Part shown: positions 1 through 11,170 of the stretch, piece by piece
How positions within the stretch are numbered: the stretch's first letter is position 1
Layout of the letters: every line of letters starts with the position of its first letter
Origin: Hirsutella rhossiliensis
Taxonomy: Eukaryota > Ascomycota > Sordariomycetes > Hypocreales > Ophiocordycipitaceae
Assembly (NCBI RefSeq): GCF_020360975.1
Contig: NW_025408687.1
Span: forward strand, 806,001-870,000
Length of the DNA stretch: 64,000 nucleotides
Direction of reading: 5' to 3'
Position numbers and translations under genes: made by a program
The notes under the pieces: model-generated
What the model was told of the DNA's origin: nothing
Database searches by the model: none
Seen by the model: the letters and a program-made list of their open reading frames with translations, nothing else

Positions 1-1
1 G

Positions 2-748
2 AGCGTCGTGCCAAACTACCTCCCGACGCTGCGAGTCTTTGAGTACAACATCACCGGCCTTGAGCAGGCAGTGCTCTGGAAGGATACCTTTGACGGCCAA
101 GCGGTTTCGCCTCCGGCCGCGCCACAGTCACAAGAGGAGGATAAAGAAGAAGAGCACCAGGAGCTTAGACGACAGGTGACGGCCGAGAAGAAGCGGGGCC
201 GGAAAAAGAAGGGTGACAAGAAGGACAGGGACAAGGACGACCTCATCGTGCCCGAAGCGCCACCAAAGAAGTCTCTCCCTGGACCGGCGCACCATGCCCA
301 GCCCCTGACCCTAACGGGCTACGTGCAATACTACGCCAACCTTACATACATCAACGACGTGCGCGAGGCCAAGTGGCGCGGCGGGAACCCGGGCAGCAAG
401 AGCCCCAAGCACAAGCCCCGGCCCCGCGGCTTCGAGTACCAGGTCGAGTACAGCACGGCCGACGACAGGTTTTACAAGATGCAGGACCTCACGGTCAAGC
501 GTTACCTGCACCTCGCGTATCGCATGCGGCGGGAGAAGCAAAGGGACGCGCTGGATCACAACGATGACGAGGGAGTTGAGCTTGAGGCTGAGGCAAACGA
601 CGCTGACGATGATAATGCTGACGTCGAGAAGGAGAACAAGAAGGGCAAGAAGAAGAACAAGGACCGCGAAAAGAACGAGACTTGGCTGCATTTTCTCGGG
701 CACGCGTTTGTCAAGACGATGCCCAAGAAGGACCTGGAGAAGATGTAA
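2..748 (+). CDS. PPN1: Endopolyphosphatase, C-terminal part (truncated by window edge)
   Basis: The open frame runs in from the left edge, so the N-terminal metallophosphatase catalytic domain lies outside the window. What remains is the C-terminal tail typical of fungal vacuolar endopolyphosphatases: NYLPTLRVFEYNI at the start, LTGYVQYYANLTYIND in the middle, then FEYQVEYSTADDRFYKMQDL and a YLHLAYRMRR segment. Family members cleave long inorganic polyphosphate chains inside the vacuole. Two highly charged Lys/Glu-rich low-complexity stretches (about residues 40-80 and 185-225 of the visible part) interrupt the conserved blocks and are probably disordered. The frame ends at TAA 746-748. No intron is needed in the visible part. 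Assignment rests on recognised family motifs; the missing catalytic domain cannot be checked here. Confidence 0.85.
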   Translation, partial: SVVPNYLPTLRVFEYNITGLEQAVLWKDTFDGQAVSPPAAPQSQEEDKEEEHQELRRQVTAEKKRGRKKKGDKKDRDKDDLIVPEAPPKKSLPGPAHHAQPLTLTGYVQYYANLTYINDVREAKWRGGNPGSKSPKHKPRPRGFEYQVEYSTADDRFYKMQDLTVKRYLHLAYRMRREKQRDALDHNDDEGVELEAEANDADDDNADVEKENKKGKKKNKDREKNETWLHFLGHAFVKTMPKKDLEKM

Positions 749-1617
749 GGAATGAGAAGGGCGATGATTGTTGAAACAGCATGCGAGGCGTCTGGCGTGT
801 CGTTGGGCCGCGGACTCTGATGGAAACGTCTTCTGCGGCGGCAACTTGTATTTCTTTGGTTACCTGCAACTACCGAACTTGTAACTTGTTTGCAAGGCTC
901 AATTTTCACACAAGACTGCATCGGTTACTTTTTGATGAAGAAAAGGATATCTGAATGCGATTCATGCCTAAGACGAACAAGCAGCAATACGTGCAATAAA
1001 ATATGACAAGAAAAAGGGTATCGACCGAGGCTCGCCGGCCTCGAGATTAGACCGGGGCGCATGTACGCACTCCATGGTGACCATGGCTTCCTCGATTCGA
1101 AGTCGCCATCGGATATTATCAAGGATGATTCGCGCGCGTGCAAAGTTGACAAAATGAGCAAAAGACGAATGATGAGCAAGCTGACCTCGACGCCGTCCGT
1201 ATGCCATGGTTACCGTGCAGCATAAGACATTTCACACTCTCTCACGAGTTTCTTTTTTTCCTCACTGGGTTTTCCAAAATCGAAGAATGACAAGATGAGA
1301 AAAAAAAAGGATCTCGCTCGGTGGTGGTGTCATCGCGTTGCAAGGCCCGGGCCGCCCAGCAGCCGGGAGGGAGGGGACCCGCCGGACGACTGCGCATAAA
1401 ATCGCGTTCCGTATGACGTTGTAAATGCGTTCTTTTTGTAACCCCCCTTTTTTGAAGTTCACGTTGGGTGGGTTCGCGTCGTTGTTTGTCGTTGTGGGTC
1501 ATTGGGCTGCCTTGTGATGCGCCGCCGCTCGGTCACTCACTAATGATGACGGGGACGAAGCTGCCAACAGGACCATGGTGGCGAAACAAGGACGGCAGCA
1601 AGACCCCGGGTTCACTC
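749..1617. other. Intergenic, no gene seen
   Basis: This holds the 3' flank of the endopolyphosphatase gene and the 3' flank of the small minus-strand ORF at 1618. The open frames here are short and overlap on both strands without family motifs. I see nothing else. Confidence 0.6.
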
Positions 1618-1965
1618 TCAGGCGGCGGCACGCGGGCAGGGCTGAGGGGCGGCGGCGGCGGCGGGCAGGAAGTGGGTGTGATCGAGAATGACGACGGGAG
1701 AGGGAGGGGGGCAATGGGGGTCGTCGAGGCCGAGCTCCTTGAAGACGGAGGTGCGGCCCTTGCGGATATTGCTGCGGCCGGTGCGGAAGGCCGGGGGCAG
1801 GTAGAGGCCGGCGCCCTCGCGCAGGCGATCCGAGGTGAGGTGCGAATTGAACTTGGGGCGGACGGGGACGCCCGACGGCGAGCATGTGGCAGCGACGCCG
1901 GGGACCTGGAGATGGGTGGCCGAGGAGGCGGGGGCGGCGGGGGACAGAGCGGCCATTGTCGACAT
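1618..1965 (-). CDS. Small uncharacterised protein, 115 aa
   Basis: I do not recognise a family. The frame starts at ATG 1965 (MSTMAALSPAAP) and encodes a Pro/Ala-rich protein with a central stretch that looks like real coding sequence: VPVRPKFNSHLTSDRLRE, then a basic block RTGRSNIRKGRTSVFKELGL. This central part is compositionally unlike the Ala/Pro runs around it. The C-terminal third is low-complexity (poly-Ala, Pro), so the true 3' end may involve an intron I could not place. No membrane segment or signal peptide is visible. A long purine-rich leader region lies upstream (2000-2300). A competing frame on the plus strand is Gly-rich and looks like a shadow. Confidence 0.45.
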   Translation of the reverse strand: MSTMAALSPAAPASSATHLQVPGVAATCSPSGVPVRPKFNSHLTSDRLREGAGLYLPPAFRTGRSNIRKGRTSVFKELGLDDPHCPPPSPVVILDHTHFLPAAAAAPQPCPRAAA

Positions 1966-4531
1966 GGCGCGGGTGGTGATGGGATATTATTGTCTGTATG
2001 CAGTGACGGAGGGATGACGAGGCGGTGATGAAAGGCGAAGGAATTGTTGTCGGGCCGGCGAGATTGATGAGCGGACGGGCCCGGACGAGGGGGATGAAGA
2101 GAATAGGAAAAAGAGAAGAGAAAGGAAAAGGAGGATTGGGGGGTTAAGGGTTGTGGAGGGGGGGGGGAGGAAGCTGATGAAGAACCGGAGATGGAAAAAG
2201 AGAGAGGCAGAGAGAGAGGGGGGGGAGGGTAATAAGGGGACAGACAGATTAATCAAGCGAGGCAAAGGAAACGGAGATGGATGGGGAAAAATGGGTTGTT
2301 CCGCCTTCGTATGTACAGGGACGGCGGTCGCGATAATAATTAGTGCTTTCCTTATCGAAAAGAAGGAAAAGTGGAGAAATGATGGGCCGATGGGTGCCTC
2401 TTTCCCTGCCTCTTTCCCCCTCCTCCCTCTTCTCTTCTCTTCTCTGGCACTCCCCCCCCTCTCTCTGAGTTGGAGGAGCTATGCATTACGGGGCAAAGAA
2501 TCATGACAGAGTACTCGGTACAGAAGAAGAAAATGAAGAGGACGAATACAGCATCAATCTTCTTTTGCTGTCGAATGCACGTATCCCGTCATGCATGTGC
2601 TGTAGCTACCAAGCAGCAGCACCAACGAATACTTGCCCCGCATCCTCCAACGACAAGGAGATTCGTGGATTTTGGTGGGAACGGGCACGAAAAGACGCCA
2701 ATCCTTGCCTGAAACATGGTGGGGGGAGGGGGGTTGAGACAGAGCTGGCGAGCCCGGCGGCGAGAGGTGAGAGCGAGCTGCTGTTCCGGACGCGGAGAGG
2801 AATCAATTATCAATTGCCAGAGAATTCCTCCATTATCCCAAGACGATTGATTACCGACCGAGTATACCATATCCGTGCAGCACTGGAACGGCACTGCGCC
2901 GACCAAAAACGCCCTCTCATGATTCCAGCTCCAACACCCCCCCAGCCCCGTGACTTAAAAAAAAAATGAGGGAAACTCGTATTCTGCCACACCCGACTCG
3001 CACGGCACCCCTTCTTTTTTTTTCAGTGGGGGAGGGGGAGGAAGCCGAACAAGGCCAGGCCCTGCTTGCTGCTGCTGTCGGGGTCACCGCTGCTGCTGCT
3101 GCTGCTGCTTTTTGAAGAGACAGACGAGCCCGCCGAGGCGCCAAATCACGAGCCCGGTCCTCGTCACCTTCTTGCATTTTTTGGTCCCCCTCATCCGTCC
3201 CTTCATGTCCCTCTTGTCCCTGTGACGTCAGCCAGGGCCTTGGCAGGGGGGAAAAACCTCAACGGGGGAATGGGGGGAAGAGGGGGGGGAGCACCTTTGC
3301 GGCTCCTTCTGCAAACTGCCCAAGTACGAATACGTAGCAACTGTATTTTGGCTTGCACTTGCCCGTCAATCATCCGCGCCTCCATTCACGCACCACCAGC
3401 CGAGTAATACTAACACGTCTAGATCCGGCGGCTCCCGCGCTGGCCGACCAGCCCAGAGCCCTTCTTGGGCGGCACGGCGGCCTCGTACCCAAGCATGCAA
3501 CTGACACTTGCCATCTTCGGCCTGCGCTCAGGCATCGTCAAACAGCCCTTCCCCCCCAAAACGCCACCGAACTAATTCTGTATAGTATCCTTCTAGAATA
3601 CAGCGTTGCTTTCCGTCCATACGTCGACTTCCGTCCATTCACGTGCACGACTTCGTAAGCACAAGCAGCCAAGCCCGCCCTCGCCTCCCCCGGCTGCACA
3701 CCCTTTCTTATTCTCGTCGTTTTCATTCCATCACACGCCACAAAAGCGCTGCGTTACACATGCCTCATTTGCTGTATGCGCTCTCCGTTCCAGATTGGCG
3801 AGCACAGATCAGAGGCGCCAAGCCCCCCGTCAGAAAAGCTCGGCCGTCTCAGGCACGCCTCCCGTATTCGTATCCATGTGCATCCGAAGCCCTACAAACC
3901 CTACACACCACATATCGAGCCGTCGCGCATGCAGTAGCCCTCCGCATCCGCTCGCTTGCCCCATTCGGCCATGCCCTCGTCTCTCAATGGTCGCCCCGCC
4001 CCGCCCCGCCCCGCTTTTCCCGGCACTGCCGTGGCCCGCCTCGACCATGCGCTGCCGACTACTGCACCTGGCATTTCATCACCAAGCGCCGCGTGACAAC
4101 ATCATGATCCGTGGTATTGATCCCTATGCGCATGCAGTTTCTCCCAAATCCCCCACACTCGGCCTAGCCATTTGATTCCCACTCTGTTCGTCAGATCCTC
4201 TCCTCTCGCCGCCCTCCAGTGATATCAAAATTTCATCCCCTGGCACCGCATTATAATTATTCACCATTGTGAATCCGATAAACGCCAACCCACAAGCCAA
4301 ATGGCCCTCGGGCCCAAGTTCCAGCAACCAGAAATATACTCCAACACCCCAAGGCACGTCCCCGTCCCTTGTCCAAAGGAGTCGGGGCGTCGGATTCAGA
4401 TGCAGCATGCAACACACAATTCCCTCTCGCATTTGCACGGCAAAGAAAAGGGGAAAAAAACCCTTGTGCAAGTAAACGCGTGGGTGAGAAACGAGCCTCG
4501 GCCGCTTCTCTCAGCATCGCCGGCGTGGCCG
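1966..4531. other. 2.6-kb intergenic region, purine- and G-rich tracts
   Basis: No gene is supported. The first part (about 2040-2280) is almost pure purine on the plus strand, with a run of ten or more G near 2157. A CTG-like triplet run sits near 3065-3110, and four G-runs cluster at 3246-3289. Open frames around 3600-4300 are multi-frame, GC-driven and without motifs. The region lies upstream of the 115-aa ORF and downstream of the DUF1765 gene, so part of it may be promoter or leader for the former. Confidence 0.5.
3246..3289 (+). other. Candidate G-quadruplex motif
   Basis: Four G-runs occur in order: six G (3246-3251), five G (3264-3268), six G (3272-3277) and eight G (3282-3289). Loops are 12, 3 and 4 nt. 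Three of the runs are tightly spaced. This meets the relaxed sequence definition of a G-quadruplex; the first loop is long, and folding is not shown. Confidence 0.5.
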
Positions 4532-7500
4532 CTAGCCACCAATCTTGCGAAACCCTTCCACGCCGAGCCCGGGTACTTCCACCTCGCCCAGGCGTTCGAC
4601 TCCTTCTTCCCGCCGGCGCTCCACGAAGCTGTTATACTCCGCCACCACGTGGGCCCACTCGGCCAAAGCCCGACCCGAGTATACCGAGTTTTTGCCGAAT
4701 ATCCCGTTCGGTTTCACCGCCTTGACCAACGTCTCCCGGGCACTTTCATGGTCTTGCGCTCCCGCTCTAGACCCGGCACCAGGATTGACACGCCTCTCGC
4801 CAATGGTTGGGTTGCTCATGTTCCAGTTTTCGTTGCCCAGTCCAATCGTCGCCATGGACGTGTCTCTGAGCCACTCCTCCACGGAGGCATTCACCGAGGT
4901 CCGCCTTCCCGTCTGGCTCGGTCCGTTAAGTTTTGCATCTTCGGCACGCCGCGCCTTCGGTCTATGAACTGGCGCCGTCGGCGTCACGGGCCTGTCTCGA
5001 GCTCTTGCGGCAACCTGAGCCTGCGCGGGGGCGGGGAGCTTGGGGCGTGTCAGGTCACGCCCTATCGTCGGCGCGGGCTGCTGGACCCAGCCTAGTATGA
5101 ATCTAAAGGTGTACCTCTGTTCGTCGTAGACTGGGGACGAACCAAGAGAGTCCGGTTCTATCGCGGGCGTCTTGAAGGTAGGCTTGGCTCCGTTCGAAAG
5201 CATCGGCGCCATGGCGCGCGTCGAAAGCTCCATCGCGCCCCGGCGAGCGGTAAACGGATCGCTTTCCGCGACTGGACTTCTGACAGGTCCTTCCGAGGCC
5301 ATCGGCTGGCCGGTGCTGCTGCCGGTAGTCATGGAGAGAACCTTGCCGAGTAAGGACCACCGTTTCTTCGAGTCGCCCTTGACCAGCAGCTGCGTTTCTG
5401 GGTAGCAGTGGGCGGGCAGAGCATCGTTGGCGCTGGATCGGGCAAACGTGTCGAATCCCATAAAGACGCCTGGTGGCGCCGAGTTGACCTCTTGGCGGAC
5501 AATCATAAATTTCTTGCCAACAGCAGGACTCATGGGGATGGTCGAGGGAAGGGCGCGCCCGGCTTCCTCTGCGCTCCTCTTCAGATACAGGTAGTGAGAC
5601 CAAACAGTCTTGAGCCTCGCCGACGCTACGAGCATGATGTTGCTAGACCCCTCGTGTCAGCTTTGGCCTCTCACTCGCTGGCTCGAGGGTCTTAACTTAC
5701 AGATCCACCTCATTGGCATTGCCGTCGTCACGGCAGATCCTCCAGCACAAAAGACGCTGGTAGTAGGCCCGGACCATGGGGCACCAGTTATTGAAGAAGG
5801 AGTTGAACGTCTCCTCGGTCAGGAGCCACTCCAAACAGAACGTTGCTTTGCGCCGAGGATCCTTGGCCACCGCGTCCCAGATGGTATGGAGGAAAGAGAG
5901 CATGCGGACCTCCGACATGGTGTTGAGGGAGCTCATGATGCGCTTGCAGACTTCGAGCCAGAAGTCCCAGTCGATGTAGCTCGACCGTGCATCCCGGGAT
6001 TCGAAATCGTGGTAAATCACAATCACCTCGTCGAGGAAATCGCACAGCGTAAAGCAGGCCGCGCTGTTGTACTGGGACGTCTTGCATGTTGCCCCCTTTA
6101 TCAGGCACGCAAAGGCCTCGGCGAACGTGTGACGCGCGCTCACCACTTCAGGGGCGTCGTCGGCGAGAAAGTCTCGGAGCAGGATCACCGATCCATTTTC
6201 AGACATGTTCCTTAGAAGGTTCGTCGGAGGCAGCGGTACGGCCATGGCTGACGCATCGGCCCCGTTGGCCGAGTCCATCAACGGAGGGCCATACGCGTGT
6301 TCAAGGGCCATTTGCCGGTGGATCGTCGTATCGATGATGGAGAGGAGCTGGGCGTGAATCAGGAGAAAGGCCGGGGATCGGGCCTTTTCGGTCACGGGCA
6401 GACCGGGCGGGATGAATTGGTCCAAGAGAACGTGAAAGTATTTGCAAAAGATAAAGAAGAGATCGGTGTCGCGGCCTTTCCACCGCGACACCCAAGGCCC
6501 CGTCCAGCCGATCCTGGCGACGAAGAGCGACATCTTGGGAATTTGCTTCAGCATGTCCCACATTGCTCTCGCCGACGTCCAGCCCAGAGGACCCAGCTTG
6601 GGGGGGAAGAGGGCCACGATGTCGTCGCTTTCCCCGCCGTCCTTTCGGGGTAGGTTGAACACGTCTGAGGTGCGACGGATCAGCTCTGGAGTCAGGCCCC
6701 ACAGCCGAACGAGGATGTCCGCCACGCCCGGCGCGAAGAAGAAGGCATATGCACAGGTCTTGCCGGCAAAGTTGACCAAGCTCAGCGGAGCGTGGCGCAC
6801 CGACATCTTCTCCACCACGTAGCCCATCTGCCTTACAAGGTTCGACACAAACATGGTTCTCACGTTGTGCTCGGCCGACTCCATCAGTAGCGCCGACCGG
6901 TGGGAGGCGTCGGTCGACTGGGAGGCGTTGGTCCAGGATCTCGATCGGACACGCTCCGCCGGACATCGTTCAGACAGCGGCTGAAAGTAGGTCGTGGCCT
7001 GCCGCCATTCGGGGCGCATCATGAGCAGGGTCGCCGCCTCGAGTAGAATGGGACGGTCGACGCCTGGGACGGGATGCTGGGCTCGGTCGTACAGCATGTC
7101 GAGAAGGGCAACCCACCACTTGTTCAGCACGGTGGCCCTCCGGTCGACATCCTCGAGCTTCAAGCTCTTGACCGATTTGTGGTCCATGGAGTTCCTCAAA
7201 AAGGGCACGAGGCCATTCTTGATTTGGCCGACACGCTGCGCCGTGGGTTTTATTCCAAAGCCCTTCAGGTCCGCCTCGAGGGACTTGAAGGAAGGCCACA
7301 AGGGATCGTGTTGGGGGAACGTCGTCTCGGTCGACAAGTCCGTCACCGGGGTGTCTGTGTTGCCGTCGCTGCAGGTCGACTGCGACGCACTCGTCTTGTC
7401 GCTGTTGGAGGCTCTGTTCCCGAGGCTCGTCGACGACGAAGCGCAGCTATTGTCGGAGTCGGGGCCCTCGTGAGCCCTTACGGCGAGAGCCGGTGTCTTG

Positions 7501-8255
7501 TTCTTCATCTTGGCGAAATATAAACCCGAGCGATTGATCGGCTTGGCCGGCTTGGTTGGATCGGCGGAATTGGCTTGTTTCGTCTGTCTCGAGTCGGACT
7601 CCGTGATGGGGTCCATGATAAGCTGCAGGCGTTCTGGTGGCGCCTTGGTTTGCTTGGCTGGCGGCTTGGCGGGGGCGGGTTTAGGCACTGTCTTGGGCGA
7701 TGGCGAGCGAGACGCAGTCGTCCACGACCACCTGGCAAAGTTGGCAAAGGTGGCCGGGGTTGGCATGCCTCGGTCCGACGATTTGGATTCGGACGGCTCC
7801 AAGGACGCGGCGACGGGGGCAGGGATGTTGTCGTCAGCCGACGAAGGGGGTCTGCTCCGCCGGTCGTCGTTTGCAGCATCTTTGGTCGACTTGGAACTGG
7901 ACGAGAGCCATGAGCGAGGTCGGTTGATCAGGGAGACGGTCCTCGAGCGCGCGACGGAGCTCTTTCGGGACACTCTGTCTGGGACCTCGAGCTCCTGTGG
8001 AGGCGGCTCGGGCCTGGGAGACGGAGAGGGATTCTTGCCATTGGCGAAGACGGAGGTGTCGAGCTCGAAGTCGGAGTTGAAAGAGGGGACCTCGAAGGCC
8101 GGGATGTCGGCCCAGCTCTTCCAGTCGAGCACCTCGTGGTGAAGAGAGGCGGCGGGGCTGGCCGTGGGCTTCTCGAACGACGACAGCGAGAAGATGTTGG
8201 GGTTGGACTGTGAACGAGAGAAGAGCGGCGCGGACTGTTCCACGGCCGAGGCCAT
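4532..8255 (-). CDS. DUF1765 (UPF0592) family protein, 1221 aa
   Basis: Exons are 5701-8255 and 4532-5642, joined by a 58-nt intron (donor GTAAGT at 5700, acceptor TAG ending at 5643, branch-like GCTGAC inside). The splice joins ...NEVD|L to NIMLVASARLKT and keeps frame. I chose ATG 8255 because it sits in ACCATGG and opens MASAVEQSAPLFSRSQSNP; an in-frame upstream ATG at 8369 gives an unconvincing 38-residue extension. The N-terminal ~350 residues are Ser/Pro-rich and probably disordered. The central part (about 350-850) is the conserved domain, with FAGKTCAYAFFFAPGV, DWDFWLEVCKRIMSSLNTMS and FCLEWLLTEETFNSFFNNW. The C-terminal tail is basic and low-complexity with FRFILGWVQQPAP. Family function is unknown; family name is from memory of these motifs. 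It may associate with membranes, but no clear transmembrane helix is forced by the sequence. Confidence 0.85.
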
Positions 8256-9299
8256 GGTGGTAGCAGAGGGGCTTCGACGCGGCACGAAATATGCAGGGCG
8301 CCGTCCGTCGTTGACACACAAACGTCTGCTGAGAAGCGTGCCGGGAGACGGCAAGAGGAAGGCAATCAACCCAACTCCAACATCCCTCTACACCTTTGTC
8401 CGGCCAGCAGAGGGACGAGGCTCTAGGCTAGAACAGACGACGGCGTGTCGGATAAAAAGAGGGTGCACGCGGCAGAGAGAGAGCGGGCGAGGGAGGCGGA
8501 GAGAGGAGGGGAGGGAGAGAGAAAAGCAAGCAAGGGAAGGGGGGCAGGGGAGTTGGTCGACAGAGAAGCTCCAAGCGGCTAGTGGTACAAGTCGTGCGTC
8601 GTCGTGGTATTCGCAAGCTCCGCATGGAGAAAGCAGCTGCTAATCCCGCGAGAGATCGGCGGCTGGACGAGCGAAGCCGGGCCGGGAGGAGGGACAGGCT
8701 CTTGACATCAGTGGTCGATGAAGTCGGCTTGGGCGGGCAGGCCCCGATCGGAGGCGCGAGACGGGAGGCAGAGGCACCAGATGTCGTCGACGGAGACAAG
8801 AGGCGGCTCAGAGCGCGGAGATTTGGCAATGGAGGGGGGGAGGGTGGTTCAGGTTGGGGTTAGACGGCAGGGTACAGAGCGAGAGAGCGAGGAAGAGAGA
8901 GGAGGGGAGAGGATGGGAGTGGAAAGTCTCTGAGGAGGAGACTTGGGGATATCACAACTGAACGACGAGAGACGGGCAGCGCAATGTACCTCCTACAGAG
9001 GGTCTAGCGGGTGCGGATACCGGCGACAGCGCAAAGCAAACCGTCCTTGGGTCGACTTGGGCCATGGCCTGGAACTACCACGGCCACTACGACTACTGTA
9101 CCTGTGCTGAGCATGCCCCCATGCACGGGTTGACGAGATCAGCCCGCGAGGTGTATTTTTGGGTGCGTCGAACCATGGATTATCGTTTGCTGTGTCATGG
9201 ATGGAGAGCGTGCATGGATGTTGCTGTAAGTAATGGCAGATTGGCGAGAGTGTACGGAGTACAGTCAGTACCCGCTATTTCCTAAGGTAAGTGCCAATA

Positions 9300-9365
9300 A
9301 GGTACCTAGGTAGGTACCTACCTAGGCCTACTACTACAGGTAGGTACTCCGTACTATCTGGAGGT
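9300..9365. repeat. TAGGTACC palindrome cluster
   Basis: Overlapping copies of GGTACCTAGG and TAGGTACCTACC form local inverted repeats. A second cluster of the same words lies at 11105-11170. Both lie in non-coding DNA. Function is unknown. Confidence 0.6.
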
Positions 9366-9655
9366 AGGTAAGTACCACGGGAGTTCCGTCCCTAAGATAT
9401 TCAGTGGGGCGACGGGCTGAAAAGATGCACGGGTGATGCTGGAAGGGGGGCCGGGGGAGGGGGGTGGGCGGGGTGTTTCGGAGGTGTGGGCAAAGACCTT
9501 CTCCCAATTCTTATTCGCAGTGCCGGGGCCCAACAGGGGGCCCACGTCATGCCACCCGCACCACGCATCCATTTGGGAATGCGCGCCAGTCTGCAGGTAC
9601 ATACGGAGTACATACACCTACACCTCAAATGTGCAGCGCCGGTGCACGTGCACCG

Positions 9656-9693
9656 CTGTACTGTACTGTACTGTACTGTACTGTACTGTACTG
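9656..9693 (+). repeat. Pentanucleotide microsatellite (CTGTA)7
   Basis: Seven perfect tandem copies of CTGTA plus a partial copy. It lies in the gene-free region and creates spurious open frames rich in Tyr/Cys/Thr/Val/Leu. Confidence 0.95.
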
Positions 9694-11104
9694 CACAGTA
9701 GACATCGTGCCATCCAGAGGCTAATTACTGCACGCGCATAAGGGTCTGATTTCCTCGGCTGAGCGAGCCTCTTTTCGCCAGTCCATGCCGTCGGCAGCCC
9801 CAAGAGGCTGGGGGAGGTGGAGAAGAGTGAGAGAAGAGGACCGTCGAGCACTTACTCTGTAGGGCGTTGCAACATGCAAGTGCCATACCTGTGCCATACC
9901 TGTCTCGAGCTGCAGACATGTCGCTCCTTTGGCTCCCCGGCCATCCATTCCATACAGCCGCTCGCTACCCGGAGTGGGTGTACATCAAATGCCGTGTGGC
10001 TCAAATACCCAAGGTACTCACTCACTCTCTCAATGGGTTCGATGGGTATACGAATACGCAGACAGCTACGGATACAATAAACAGCCTGCCCAGCGGGCTC
10101 TGTTGTGTGTACGAAGACCAATGGGCAACTATGTAAGCACGCACATACACGGCCGCGCCGTCCAGACTTGCAGGCCAGAGCGCCTCCAATTGGGCAATTC
10201 CAACGAATCCGCGGCCGCGTTCCACTACCTACAGTACAGTACCTACGGAGCCTTTCAGCCCCTGTTCCTGGCGCAGTGGCGCCTGGGAGCTACTGCGGCG
10301 GGCCAAAGTGGCCTAGTGTCCACAGCGCCCTCCTTCAGGCTCCTCCACAGTAAACCTCGGTCGGGGTTGCGACACCCACCGGCCAACGCCGACCTCACGA
10401 ACCCGTGCGCCCACCTCTCCAAGAGGGGCTGGCCGGGCTGAATCGGCATGATGAGGTGAGGTGAGGTCAAGCACCCTGGTTGGACGGCCTGTCGGGATGA
10501 CTGGCAGAGGGCACAGGCCCTCTTTTTGCTCCCCTCGGGACCCGCCAAAAGAAAAAGTGCAGCGTACGGCAAACGAGAGGGTGACAGTTCTTGTCTAATT
10601 CTCCGTAATTTACATGCGAATGGTACACGCGGGCAGCTGCACAACTTTTTTATTCATGGCGAGCCGTCGTCAGTTGATGCGGGCGGGGCAAAGCAGCAGT
10701 CACCCGCAGCGGCGGCCTCACTCTTCCTTCCACGGCGGCGATTGGGGGAGGCCGTGTTCGTATTGCTCTATGCTTCGGTACCTTACCGGCATCCAATCAT
10801 GGCCCGTCAGGCATCTCGGCCACGGGCATCGCATTGCAGCATGTTGCGAAACACAGAGGACGGCGCGGGAATGTCGCGCAGGCCATGTTGCACCATCCCT
10901 CCATCCATCCATCCTGAAGGGTGGACGGGAAGCGGGCGGTACGGCCGGTACGGCGTGGTCACACACGCAGCAAACGGCTCACCCGCGTTTTCTGCTCGAA
11001 TACCGTTACCTTGTCGGGACGTAACTTAGGTATAAGCCGGTCTACACGCTGCAAACCGTCGCCTGCCAGCCGCCTCGGTCTGTGAGCGGTATCCGTACTC
11101 GGTA

Positions 11105-11170
11105 GTAGGTACCTACCTTAGGTACCCTCCCTCAATCAGTAAGATCCTGTACCTAAGGTATTAGGTACCT
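11105..11170. repeat. Second TAGGTACC palindrome cluster
   Basis: Words such as TAGGTACCTACC and TTAGGTACCTA recur on both strands within about 65 bp, giving hairpin-capable inverted repeats. Non-coding. Confidence 0.55.

Noticed and set aside
1468..2028. Plus-strand open frame of 186 codons, Gly-rich
   Set aside because: It overlaps the minus-strand small ORF and reads as its GC-driven shadow with poly-Gly; no motif.
3643..4107. Open frame of 154 codons upstream of the DUF1765 3' end
   Set aside because: Arg/Pro/His-rich, overlapped by other open frames, no motif or splice support.
9433..9741. Open frames over the (CTGTA)n microsatellite
   Set aside because: A pentamer repeat without stops stays open in every frame; this is not coding evidence.
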